A stretch of 64,000 nucleotides of DNA from contig NZ_JTJC03000002.1 in assembly GCF_000817735.3 (NCBI RefSeq), positions 442,242-506,241 of the forward strand, written 5' to 3'. Source of the stretch: Scytonema millei VB511283. GTDB lineage: Bacteria; Cyanobacteriota; Cyanobacteriia; Cyanobacteriales; Chroococcidiopsidaceae. Positions 26,194-34,637 of this stretch are shown here, in pieces. Under the pieces are notes generated by a model, which saw only the letters and a program-made list of their open reading frames with translations, was not told where the DNA came from and made no database searches. Numbering within the stretch: the first letter of the stretch is position 1; every line of letters begins with the position of its first letter. Position numbers and translations under genes: made by a program.

Positions 26194-26637
26194 ATAATAA
26201 ATACTGTCAGCCTTGAGCGACATACAGGGGTTGTAAGGGCGCTTTCTCTGTGCGCCCCTACAGTTCGTGTATCTCATCCAATTGAAAACGGCTATGAAAA
26301 AAATTGATGAATACAGAAACGCAAACAAGTCAAACAAACTAGAACTGAAGTCATACATTGTCTTAAACGTAACTGTAGACAAGTCGTTTGTATCCTGAAT
26401 AAATATAAGCCTTTTATCTGCTTGCCATGATGACAAGTATATTTGTTTCAAAGGGAGTAGGAAGTAGGTAACCCATGCGCTATAACATAAGATTAAAACA
26501 ATGACTTATTGTGTTTCGTGCTACGCATCTCAACATAATTGTTTTTGATTAGTGGGCTATAAACCCATGACAAAAGTTTTTATACTGTCGCCTGCTCCCT
26601 TATCTCTGCTCTCTTTTAGTTAAACGAGGTTAAGATT
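26194..26637. other. Gene-free region with a family A element
   Basis: Contains the family A copy at 26223-26294. Downstream, AAAGGGAGTAGGAAGTAGG (about 26450) is a degenerate heptamer repeat. No credible gene. Confidence 0.55.
26223..26294 (-). repeat. Family A element, long form
   Basis: GTAAGGGCGC TTTCTCTGT GCGCCCCTAC (26233-26261) has one arm mismatch but the same loop as the 20031 copy. CCAATTGAAAACGGCT is the conserved outer end. Confidence 0.85.
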
Positions 26638-26853
26638 ATGAAATTTCAAATCGAACATAGGAGCTATTCGCTAAAATACCAGTGTTGCTATTTCTGTCAG
26701 CGAGATTTCGAGAGAAAAGAAGCAGCAATAATTTTATGTAACGAACGTGGAGAAACCTGTGGCGAAGCTTGTCCGAATTGCATTGATAAGGGATATACAT
26801 GGATGCAAAATCAATGTCATACAACTAAGCTAGTTGGCAATCGATTTGCCTAA
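26638..26853 (+). CDS. Small cysteine-rich (zinc-ribbon-like) protein
   Basis: This 71-residue frame starts at the ATG at 26638. It has paired cysteines in YQCCYFCQRDF and CGEACPNCIDKG, spaced like a four-Cys zinc ribbon, and a short basic N-terminus. A role in nucleic-acid or protein binding is a guess. I recognise no named family. The gene is isolated, with a gap of about 150 bp to the next gene. Confidence 0.65.
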   Translation: MKFQIEHRSYSLKYQCCYFCQRDFERKEAAIILCNERGETCGEACPNCIDKGYTWMQNQCHTTKLVGNRFA

Positions 26854-27009
26854 ACTAGAAATAGGAGCGCTTGTTGTTGGGCTAGACTACTAGCACCTTT
26901 TGAGGCTATGCAGATCGCGACGAACAGTGGTAGAAGTGCGATCGCTATTCATATGTCGGAGTGACATGTATAGAATGATTAAGGGCTATAGCTATCTATT
27001 GGAATCATC

Positions 27010-27948
27010 TTGAACATTTTTGAACGCAACTGGGACAGCAATGACCAAATCTCTCAACAACTCTCCGATCTACTGGAAAAGATAAGCATTGTCACAGGCA
27101 CGAAAAGCCATAGCGCCACAACTCTTGGGCATAGATTTGATGGCTGGTCTTTATCAGAGCGCAATCCTGAAGCAATTAAAGCTTGGATGCCGATCTGGAA
27201 ATGGTTTTACCATAATTACTTTCGAGTGCAAACCGATGGCTGGCATCATATCCCATCGACAGGTAAGGTGTTGCTCGTTGGCTCCCATAATGGCGGCTTG
27301 GCTTCCCCAGATACATCAATGTTTCTGTATGACTGGTTTAGTCGCTTTGGTTACGACCGATTAGCCTACGCCTTAATGCATCCCTCGGCTTGGCAAACGC
27401 CGCTTTTTGCTCGACCGGGTTCGCAGGTCGGGGCAATTATAGCTCATCCAAAAATGGCTCGCGCGGCACTCTCGAAGGATGCAGCACTACTCGTCTACCC
27501 AGGCGGCGCAAAAGATTTGTTTCGTCCTTATGCAATGCGAAACCGAATTTACTTGGCAAACAATAAAGCGTTTATCAAGTTAGCTCTGATCGAATCAGCA
27601 CCGATTGTACCGCTGGTTTCCCACGGCGCGCATGAAACTCTAGTTATCTTGACCGATCTTTACTCGCAGGTGAAACAGCTACAAGAGTGGGGTTTTCCCT
27701 TGGCGCTTGACGGTAATACAGGCGTGTTTCCAATTTTTCTGGGGCTACCTTGGGGTGTAGGAATTGGTCCAATTCCCAATTTCCCGTTTCCCGTGCAGAT
27801 TCATACTCGCGTCTGCGCGCCAGTTGTATTCGAGCGTTACGGTCGTGCCGCCGCACGCGATCGCGACTATGTAGATGCTTGCTACGAAAGGGTTTGCAGC
27901 CACATGCAGGCGGAGCTAGACGATTTGATCGAGCAGAGTGACGGATAA
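27010..27948 (+). CDS. Lysophospholipid acyltransferase (LPLAT) family protein
   Basis: The 312-residue protein belongs to the MGAT/phytyl-ester-synthase-like branch of the acyltransferases. VLLVGSHNGGLASPD holds the His and Asp at the active site, although their spacing is wider than the classical HX4D. LLVYPGGAKDLFRP is the second conserved block, and APIVPLVSHGAHE the substrate-side block. It probably transfers an acyl group to a glycerolipid or alcohol at the membrane face. The start is TTG at 27010, the only candidate near the N-terminal homology. The downstream MBL gene is convergent. Confidence 0.85.
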   Translation: MNIFERNWDSNDQISQQLSDLLEKISIVTGTKSHSATTLGHRFDGWSLSERNPEAIKAWMPIWKWFYHNYFRVQTDGWHHIPSTGKVLLVGSHNGGLASPDTSMFLYDWFSRFGYDRLAYALMHPSAWQTPLFARPGSQVGAIIAHPKMARAALSKDAALLVYPGGAKDLFRPYAMRNRIYLANNKAFIKLALIESAPIVPLVSHGAHETLVILTDLYSQVKQLQEWGFPLALDGNTGVFPIFLGLPWGVGIGPIPNFPFPVQIHTRVCAPVVFERYGRAAARDRDYVDACYERVCSHMQAELDDLIEQSDG

Positions 27949-27973
27949 TTGGTAAGTGAAATTGTCTAGCCGA

Positions 27974-28804
27974 TCAATTCGATCGCTTGGCGAATGTCTC
28001 AAACTCAATAGCGTCGTGACTGCAAAAGAGGCGCACGTCTTTGCTGCGATCGAGGGAGAGTGCGTGTAACCGTTGTTGGTTATAGATTCGGGCTTGGCGA
28101 TCGACTTCCATCATCCACTGGTAGGCGCGCAGACCGGGCGTACAGCGACGCTGGGGCGAACCCATCTCATGTCGATAAAAGTAGGCATCGCCTGCATGAA
28201 GCAGCCAGCCTTGGGGGGTGTCGATCGCAATCCCAGCATGACCCCGCGTGTGACCGACAAGCGGGATCATCAGGATTTCTGGTGGTAGTCCTTCAAGGTT
28301 GCGCACTGCCTCAAAGCCGAACCAAGGTTCACCTCCAGCAGAATAATACTTCCAACTTTTGACCTCATCCCACTGCCCAGGACGATAGCGCTGGCTGGCA
28401 ATGAAACCGTGCCGCGATCGCGTAGCCTCAATCTCAGCCTGCATCACATGTACGGTTGCTTCAGGGAAATCTTCTAAACCGCCAGCATGGTCAAAATCGA
28501 GATGGGTTACTACAATATGGCGCACGTCATTTGCACTAAAACCGAGTTGTTCGAGTTGGTGGAGCGCCGTATATTTGCGATCGAATTGAATCCGATTAAC
28601 TTGAATGAAGAACTGGCTCAGTCGCGAGTCAGGCGCTTCAAGATCGCGCTGACCAAAGCCAGTGTCAATCAAGACAAGTCCCTGTTCTGTCTCGACTAGC
28701 AGGCAATGGCAGACGAGGCAGGCACTCAAACCCCGACTAAAGCCGTCAAATAGCGCTCCGCCCAACGGACACATACAACCGCAATTCAGATGATGAATGC
28801 GCAT
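27974..28804 (-). CDS. MBL-fold metallo-hydrolase (lactonase-like)
   Basis: The 276-residue protein carries an intact binuclear zinc site. It has THLDFDHAGG (HxxxDH form), a later His in GHTRGHAGI, an Asp in HAGDAYFY and a terminal His in FCSHDAIEF. This arrangement is like the AHL-lactonase and related quorum-quenching hydrolases, but the natural substrate is not evident. Translation starts at the ATG at 28804. An alpha/beta-hydrolase-like gene lies upstream on the same strand, beyond a palindromic repeat. Confidence 0.92.
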   Translation of the reverse strand: MRIHHLNCGCMCPLGGALFDGFSRGLSACLVCHCLLVETEQGLVLIDTGFGQRDLEAPDSRLSQFFIQVNRIQFDRKYTALHQLEQLGFSANDVRHIVVTHLDFDHAGGLEDFPEATVHVMQAEIEATRSRHGFIASQRYRPGQWDEVKSWKYYSAGGEPWFGFEAVRNLEGLPPEILMIPLVGHTRGHAGIAIDTPQGWLLHAGDAYFYRHEMGSPQRRCTPGLRAYQWMMEVDRQARIYNQQRLHALSLDRSKDVRLFCSHDAIEFETFAKRSN

Positions 28805-28852
28805 AAATGCTCCCTCTCAGGACTTCCAAATTGGATTCAGGACTTACGCAGT

Positions 28853-28925
28853 CGATCCCCCAAACCCCCTTAAAAAGGGGGCTTAAAGTCCCCCTTTTCA
28901 AGGGGGGAACCAGGGGGGATCGAGA
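28853..28925. repeat. Family B palindrome (CCCCCTTAAAAAGGGGG)
   Basis: Nested inverted repeats GATCCCCC...CCCCTTAAAAAGGGG...CCCCCTTTTCAAGGGGG...GGGGGGATCGAG. It is one of four copies in the window. Confidence 0.85.
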
Positions 28926-28956
28926 TCTCAGATTTCAAGTGCGTAACTCCTGTGGA

Positions 28957-29871
28957 TTAACTATGGTTCAAAGGTTCAAATGCTGCCAACGTGGCAACAA
29001 ATTCAGGCGTTGACTCGTAGGGCAAGACATTGCGACCGGCAATCTTGACACCTTTGCCTTGAGGCAAGCACTTGAGATAATCGGTTAATCGTCGGTCTGG
29101 TGTATCCTGCTTGCCTGCTTGACTGATACTCGATGCTCGATCGCCCACAACAACTAATGTTGGTTGAGCGATCGCGGCGATCGTATCTCGATAATTCTGT
29201 CGCCAGAAACCCGCTAAGAAGGAAAAGACTGCGTGACGGCTAGCGGGATTTGCCGCACCTTTGACCAACAGATCTAACCATTCACTATCGACGCGATCGC
29301 TACTAGCAAATAGCTGGCGCGTCGAGAAAGACCTCAAAAACTGCGGTCTGCGAGCATACAAATAAAAGGCAGTGCCAAGGGGCGAATCTAGCAAATTCCA
29401 AGTCAGTTTTTGCTGCCTCGCTCCTGTTGGTTGAGACATGAGTGCGATCGCTGGGGGACTAGCCAGTACCAATTTTTGGATGAGATTTGGTTGAGTTTGC
29501 AACCGGACTAACTCAAGCGCTACAGGTAACAGCGCCCCTTGCACGACCAGGGTGACGGGTTTTTGGACGACTGTTTGCAGAAAATGTTGCAACTGCGAAG
29601 CCCAATCAGCCGGAGTGTAGGCGATATGTGGCATTTCGCTCTCACCACAGCCAAGAAGGTCGGGATTGTAAATCGGATTATTGTGTCCGGCTCGATCCCA
29701 AGCTTGGCAGAAGCGATGCCAAAATCGACGCGATAAGCCCACACCAATCGGGTGAATGAGTAGCAAAGGAGTGCTATCTTGTGCCGAGCTGTCAGGTGTG
29801 TAGTTTTCGTAAGCGCAACGGTAGTTCTTCCAACTGTAAAACTCTGTATTTGGGATTGTAATCTGGCTCAT
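28957..29871 (-). CDS. Alpha/beta-hydrolase fold protein lacking the nucleophile elbow
   Basis: This 304-residue protein has the fold's LLLIHPIGVGLSRRFW oxyanion region and NPDLLGCGES segment. At the nucleophile position, however, the sequence is LVVQGALLPVALEL, where a GxSxG motif is expected, so the serine is absent. A conserved Asp near TLVVVGDR and the C-terminal half are still fold-like. It may therefore be a non-catalytic or alternative-mechanism member. It starts at the ATG at 29871, 3 bp after the stop of the small gene upstream on the same strand. Confidence 0.82.
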   Translation of the reverse strand: MSQITIPNTEFYSWKNYRCAYENYTPDSSAQDSTPLLLIHPIGVGLSRRFWHRFCQAWDRAGHNNPIYNPDLLGCGESEMPHIAYTPADWASQLQHFLQTVVQKPVTLVVQGALLPVALELVRLQTQPNLIQKLVLASPPAIALMSQPTGARQQKLTWNLLDSPLGTAFYLYARRPQFLRSFSTRQLFASSDRVDSEWLDLLVKGAANPASRHAVFSFLAGFWRQNYRDTIAAIAQPTLVVVGDRASSISQAGKQDTPDRRLTDYLKCLPQGKGVKIAGRNVLPYESTPEFVATLAAFEPLNHS

Positions 29872-29874
29872 GAC

Positions 29875-30072
29875 TCACACCTTTGCTTGCTGTAGATGCC
29901 AGTATTTAGCTAGCCGTCCATCTTTACCATATTGAGATAACTTCACCGCATTTTGGGACAAAACTAGAGGCAGTTTTTCATTGTTCGGAAATCTACCGTC
30001 ATCTGCAAACACCTGAACGAGGGGGTTTGAGCGCTGCAATACTGCATCTAGATGCGAATTGCTCGTAGTCAT
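29875..30072 (-). CDS. Small protein, possible cupin (YjlB-like) remnant
   Basis: A 65-residue frame from the ATG at 30072. Its centre, QVFADDGRFPNNEKLPLVL, resembles the N-terminal strand of YjlB-type cupin proteins, but the barrel that should follow is missing. The C-terminus GRLAKYWHLQQAKV is unlike that family. It is probably a truncated remnant that is still translated, as the four bases to the next start suggest. Intact small-protein status cannot be excluded. Confidence 0.45.
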   Translation of the reverse strand: MTTSNSHLDAVLQRSNPLVQVFADDGRFPNNEKLPLVLSQNAVKLSQYGKDGRLAKYWHLQQAKV

Positions 30073-30250
30073 TGGTTGTTGCCAAAAGTACAAAGCAGTT
30101 CTACTAGTTTGCCTACAACTTTACTCCAGCTACCTCCACCAGAGGTCAGGGTTCTCTAGGACACAATTTGAGTATGTTTACTCACAAGCTACACAAAGCG
30201 ATCGCGACACTATTGTATTTCTCAACTCATAGCAATTTTCGATCGCGTGC

Positions 30251-30321
30251 GTGACATTTGTAGGGGCGCACAGCTGTGCGCCCCTACAAATCGTGTGTTG
30301 TATCCAATTGAAAACCGCTCT
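30251..30321 (-). repeat. Family A element, long form, perfect palindrome
   Basis: A perfect 36-bp palindrome (30256-30291), half-site ATTTGTAGGGGCGCACAG, is followed by CCAATTGAAAACCGCTCT, the conserved outer end. Confidence 0.9.
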
Positions 30322-30460
30322 CGGACTAAATTTTCTGGAATCGAGCTGGGGAGTTTTGAAGATATAAGTAACAACGGTTCAATTCTAAATTTAAATCTCT
30401 ATGTTAAACCTGGGGTGCGTTTCTATAACTGCACCCCTTATTATTTGCGAATTATCGCCC

Positions 30461-30490
30461 CCTTTTTCAAGGGGGGTTGGGGGGATCGAG
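30461..30490. repeat. Family B half element
   Basis: CCCCCTTTTTCAAGGGGGGTTGGGGGGATCGAG is one side of the family B element, apparently truncated. Confidence 0.7.
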
Positions 30491-30639
30491 CCTTATCTAA
30501 TATTGAATGCGATCGCCCTCCAGATCTTCACTACCACGCCAACTGATAAAAGTAACCCTGGAGTTAGTGGTCGTCAACCTATTGAAGAAGTTACCGTTTT
30601 TAGAGAGGCAATTTAGCTCCCCAAGCCTCGTCTAGCAAA

Positions 30640-31560
30640 ATGAAGACACTCACAACACTTTTTAACGAAAGCCGCAGCGATCTACACTCAGAAATCGAGA
30701 GAGCGACTAGCCTAGAGCAAGTAGTTAAGGTGGTGCAGAACCGACTTGACGAACTTGAAAGAAGTTATGTTGGCGAACTCAGTGTAACTCAGGTGCGTTT
30801 GGCTTCCTTTTTTTTAGAAGTGCTGCGGCAGTCTCTAAATACTCTGACTGCGATCGATTCTACGCAAGATTTAAGTATAGAACGGGGACAAATTTTTAGT
30901 CAAACTCCTAAATTTTCGCCAAAAAGCTTAATTCTAAAACTGCTCCAAGGACTCAGTTGTATTGGAATTTTAGGAGCATTGTTCTCCTCGTATTCAAATT
31001 CTTCGCAAGTCTGGATTGCAATTTTGTTGCTCTTTCTACTTATTGGGCTAGAAGTGGTATTTCAACTCAGTGCCAGCCAAGAAAATCGCTTAGATTCTGC
31101 TGTGCTAAAAGAAATACTTCCGTCAAAATCGCAAATTGATAAAGCTACTTTTTTAAATTGTTTAAGCGATGCCCTAAATACTATCGACCTTGCCGTTGCC
31201 GCTTCAGAAACCAAGAAGACAATTGATACTAGTGGCATAGAAGAATTGCCTGAACTTTTGAATTTTCTCCAAAGACTCAGTGGCGCGTCATTTCTAGCTC
31301 AACCGCAAATGACGCTCGAACTGGTGAAACTTCTGCCGCAAATTTTAATGGAGCAGGGAATTAGAATTCAGATGTATCGACCGGATGACGAATCTAGCCG
31401 TCGCGAGTATTTTGACTTCGAGCCAAATATAGACCGCTCGGCTCAAGACTACATTACTATAACCCCTGCCTTATGGAAGGGCGATCGCCTGTTACTTCGC
31501 GGTCGAGTCATTGAGCCATCTCGTTCTAAATCTGAAAATGAAAATATTGTGTCATCGTGA
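30640..31560 (+). CDS. Membrane protein partnered with Hsp70-like ATPase
   Basis: The 306-residue protein has a charged helical N-terminal domain (residues 1-95, heptad-like). Two adjacent membrane helices follow at about residues 100-142 (LLQGLSCIGILGALFSS and VWIAILLLFLLIGLEVVFQL). The rest is a cytoplasmic domain of about 160 residues, which ends with ELVKLLPQILMEQGIRIQMYRP and ITPALWKGDRLLLRGRVIEP. That last segment slightly resembles the beta-wing end of GrpE, but I would not assign it. I recognise no family. The gene ends 65 bp before the Hsp70-like gene on the same strand, and the two probably work together. Confidence 0.7.
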   Translation: MKTLTTLFNESRSDLHSEIERATSLEQVVKVVQNRLDELERSYVGELSVTQVRLASFFLEVLRQSLNTLTAIDSTQDLSIERGQIFSQTPKFSPKSLILKLLQGLSCIGILGALFSSYSNSSQVWIAILLLFLLIGLEVVFQLSASQENRLDSAVLKEILPSKSQIDKATFLNCLSDALNTIDLAVAASETKKTIDTSGIEELPELLNFLQRLSGASFLAQPQMTLELVKLLPQILMEQGIRIQMYRPDDESSRREYFDFEPNIDRSAQDYITITPALWKGDRLLLRGRVIEPSRSKSENENIVSS

Positions 31561-31625
31561 GTTGGTATAGCATCACTTTTAAATTCGAGCGAGATTGAGA
31601 TTAGATATTACCTATAAATAATAGT

Positions 31626-33554
31626 ATGAACGTGAAAGTTTCCGAAATAATTGGTTTCGATTTGGGACATGGTGAAACAGCTGTGGCGAAAGCACCAGCT
31701 CAAAGTATTGAATCTCCTCAGATGCTAGAAGTAAATCATAAAAAAAACCAAATAACTGCACTTGGCTGGCATCCCGAACTAGGCTATCTTGTGGGAGAAC
31801 AAGCATTGATTCAAGCTGGTGTGACTCAATTAAAAATTGCTTTTAAGCAAAAACCAGATGAAGATCTAAATTCTAGAGAGACAATGCGTCGATTTCTAGA
31901 AACTTATTATCGCCTGCTGAAAGAAAGTAAACAAATTGAAGGTGGAACGGACAGTTATTTCTATGTTGGATGTCCTTCAGGGTGGACTTTGGACGACCGA
32001 GAGAAGTATCAACATTTATTAGAGTCAACTGGCATTCCATTATTAAGTGTCGTCCCTGAATCGCGGGCTGCTTTCATGCAAGCCAAAGAAGTCGGTAAGT
32101 TTGGCTACGACCAGCTCAAGTCATCAGTGCTGATTGTCGATATTGGTTCTTCGACTACAGATTTTACTCTAGTTAAGAGCTTTCATGAAATTCCCCTAGA
32201 TTTTGGTAGTAACGCTCTAGGAGCCAGTCTGATAGACAAGGCAATTTTTGCTCGTACTCTTGCTAACCACGAACAGAAAGTTTTACTAGAAAAAGTGTTT
32301 GCAGAATATCCCCATCATCAAGCACGGTGCGAACTTGCCTGTCGTAAAGCGAAAGAAGATTACTTTTCTAACGAACAGATATACAGCGATTCTCAATCCT
32401 TCGCACGCGGTTTTGAGTCGATTAACGAACAGATTTTTTTTATTCCTAAAGTCAATCGGCAAATTATTACGGAGATTTTAAACCAACCCTTACCCGAACT
32501 AGAAAATAAAAGTTGGCAAGAGTCGTATCGTCAAGCAGTCAATGAAGCAAAGGAAAAACTAGAAAAACTTGGTGTAACACCCAAAGTTTTATTAATGACG
32601 GGTGGAGCATCTCGCATGAGTTTTACGCGCCAAATTTGCGAAGAAATTTTTCCCGAACCTGAAACTCAAGTTCGTCCCGATCCAGAACCAGAACGATGCA
32701 TTGCATTAGGTCTAGCACGGGTAGGAAGATGGGAGCTACGCGCTAGTGCATTTAAAGCCGAAGTTGACAAACTATACGACTCGCACCAGATGAAAGAGGC
32801 GATCGCCAGAAATATTCCAGAGCTAATTAAGCTAATAACTCAGCCATTATCGATCGCTTTGGTTGAAAATGCTGTCAAACCCGGATTAAAAAACTGGAAA
32901 AACGGTCAAATCCGCACTCTGGCAGATCTGGAAAGTTGGATGAAAAGCCAAGCAGAACAGTGGCTAAAAAGCGATCGCGGTCGGCAACTCATCGATAATA
33001 AATGCGTGACTTGGTTTAATAGCAGCATTCAACCTGAAATCGCCGAGCGAACCGATCCAATTTGCCGTCAGTTTCAAATTCCTAGAAGCAGTTTAAGGCT
33101 AGAAAGTGGGATTGACCCAACTCTCGTCAATCCTGACTTACCGATAGGCGATGCTATCCTTGCCGATGCAGTGGCATTTACGATTAATTTGGTCATTGGC
33201 AGTGGTACTCTCGGTAGCATTATCGCTCTACTCTTAACTGGGCATTTAATTGTGCCGATCGCACTCGTTTATGGTGCAGCTCTCGTTGGTGGAGGAGTGG
33301 GCTTAAATCGGGAGAAAATTGAAGATGCGATTAAGGAAAAGCTGGATATTCCTAGTTGGATTCGTTTTGTGGCATTAGGAGATAAAACAATAGATAGTAT
33401 CTGTGACAAAATGCAGCCCGAATTAGAGTCAAGTCTGAGGGAAAAAATGACCCAAGAGCGGCAGGCTTTTGACGAGCTGATTGAGAAGATCGGGCATCAG
33501 GTGAAGAAAGCTTTGCATACCAAAGCAGAAGAGGTGACAATCCTGATTCAATAG
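31626..33554 (+). CDS. Hsp70/actin-fold ATPase with C-terminal membrane hairpin
   Basis: The 642-residue protein carries the Hsp70/actin nucleotide fold. Phosphate-1 is IGFDLGHGETAVA (residues 8-20), phosphate-2 is VLIVDIGSSTTDFTLV (about 169-184) and the adenosine motif is LLMTGGASRM (about 323). The substrate-binding beta-domain of DnaK is missing. In its place are a helical region and a glycine-rich double membrane segment at about residues 518-560 (IGSGTLGSIIALLLTG, VYGAALVGGGVG). A basic amphipathic helical tail of about 80 residues follows. It is thus a membrane-associated relative of DnaK, of unknown role. The upstream two-helix membrane protein is its likely partner. Confidence 0.85.
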   Translation: MNVKVSEIIGFDLGHGETAVAKAPAQSIESPQMLEVNHKKNQITALGWHPELGYLVGEQALIQAGVTQLKIAFKQKPDEDLNSRETMRRFLETYYRLLKESKQIEGGTDSYFYVGCPSGWTLDDREKYQHLLESTGIPLLSVVPESRAAFMQAKEVGKFGYDQLKSSVLIVDIGSSTTDFTLVKSFHEIPLDFGSNALGASLIDKAIFARTLANHEQKVLLEKVFAEYPHHQARCELACRKAKEDYFSNEQIYSDSQSFARGFESINEQIFFIPKVNRQIITEILNQPLPELENKSWQESYRQAVNEAKEKLEKLGVTPKVLLMTGGASRMSFTRQICEEIFPEPETQVRPDPEPERCIALGLARVGRWELRASAFKAEVDKLYDSHQMKEAIARNIPELIKLITQPLSIALVENAVKPGLKNWKNGQIRTLADLESWMKSQAEQWLKSDRGRQLIDNKCVTWFNSSIQPEIAERTDPICRQFQIPRSSLRLESGIDPTLVNPDLPIGDAILADAVAFTINLVIGSGTLGSIIALLLTGHLIVPIALVYGAALVGGGVGLNREKIEDAIKEKLDIPSWIRFVALGDKTIDSICDKMQPELESSLREKMTQERQAFDELIEKIGHQVKKALHTKAEEVTILIQ

Positions 33555-33585
33555 CAGGTGTTTTTTGTTGACTACTTCGTGTGAA

Positions 33586-33652
33586 GATCCCCCCAACCCC
33601 CTTAAAAAGGGGGGCATTGTTTCACTCATTGTGAGGGGGCTAGAGGGGATCG
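33586..33652. repeat. Family B palindrome
   Basis: GATCCCCCCAACCCCCTTAAAAAGGGGGGCATTG...GAGGGGGCTAGAGGGGATCGAATC, directly downstream of the Hsp70-like gene. The right half is degenerate. Confidence 0.8.
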
Positions 33653-33826
33653 AATCTGTGACAATGACAAATGGGCTTGGTAAAGGAGGAAGTGTAGGCT
33701 GCCAGTGTTGTCCTCGATCGAAACTCCTCTAAAAGGCACAGTGGTACTACTTCATTGGAAAGACGCGATCGCATTGTTGTGTTTCTAGGATTGTAAGGGT
33801 TAGAAGTATGCAGTTTTTCACCACTT

Positions 33827-34630
33827 ATGGATAATTCATTCACCCGTCCCTTAGCTGTCGTCACAGGTGCTTCCAGCGGGATCGGCTACGAACTTGCCAA
33901 ACAGTTCGCCCAAAACGGCTTCGATCTCCTGATCGCAGCGAATAGTTCAAACCTGAACGAAGTTGCTCAGATGTTGGCAGGGATGGATGCAAAAGTCGAG
34001 ACGGTGCAGGCGGATCTCGCTACCTATGACGGTGTTGAGGCGCTATATAAGAAGATTCAAGACACTAATCGAGCGGTAGATGCGATCGCCATTAACGCAG
34101 GTGTTGGTGTTGGCGGCGATTTTGCCCGCGAAACCGATCTACAAGACGAACTCAATTTAATTAATCTCAACGTTGTCTCGTCCGTCCATCTTGCCAAGCG
34201 GGTTGTCAAGGATATGGTAAATCGCGGCAAGGGTCGAATTCTTTTCACGTCATCGATCGCCGCCCTGATGCCTGGTTCCTTTGAGGCAGTCTATGCAGCT
34301 TCTAAAGCTTTTATCCAATCCTTCTCGGAAGGGTTGCGCAACGAGTTGAAGGACACAGGCGTAACTGTAACTGCGCTCATGCCTGGACCGACTGAGACTA
34401 ACTTTTTCCACCGCGCGGGAATGGACGATACTAACGTAGGTGCAAATAAGAAGGACGATCCGGCTGAGGTTGCCAAGCAGGGATTTGAAGCCCTGATGAA
34501 AGGTAAGGATAGCATAATCGCTGGGTCGCTCGCGACCAAAATTCAGGGTGCGGTGAGCAAGGTCTTGCCCGATACCGTCAACGCCGAAATGCACCGCAAG
34601 CTGACTGAGCCAGGATCGGCTAGCAATTAA
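33827..34630 (+). CDS. SDR family NAD(P)-dependent oxidoreductase
   Basis: This 267-residue classical short-chain dehydrogenase has the cofactor motif TGASSGIG (residues 14-21), NAGVG, the catalytic serine in [11 protein letters not shown] and the YAASK active site. PGPTET follows at the substrate loop. The substrate is unknown. It starts at the ATG at 33827. The pentapeptide-repeat gene begins just after its stop on the same strand, so they may be co-transcribed. Confidence 0.92.
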   Translation: MDNSFTRPLAVVTGASSGIGYELAKQFAQNGFDLLIAANSSNLNEVAQMLAGMDAKVETVQADLATYDGVEALYKKIQDTNRAVDAIAINAGVGVGGDFARETDLQDELNLINLNVVSSVHLAKRVVKDMVNRGKGRILFTSSIAALMPGSFEAVYAASKAFIQSFSEGLRNELKDTGVTVTALMPGPTETNFFHRAGMDDTNVGANKKDDPAEVAKQGFEALMKGKDSIIAGSLATKIQGAVSKVLPDTVNAEMHRKLTEPGSASN

Positions 34631-34637
34631 TTTTGTG

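Larger units (their letters stand above)
30073..30639. other. Gene-free region with two palindromic repeats
   Basis: Contains the family A element at 30251-30321 and a partial family B element at 30461-30490. An open frame crossing both is repeat-derived. GGAGTTAGTGG and other words give no further clue. Confidence 0.6.

Noticed and set aside
30247-30546. Open frame of 99 codons on the plus strand
   Set aside because: It consists of translated family A and family B palindromes.
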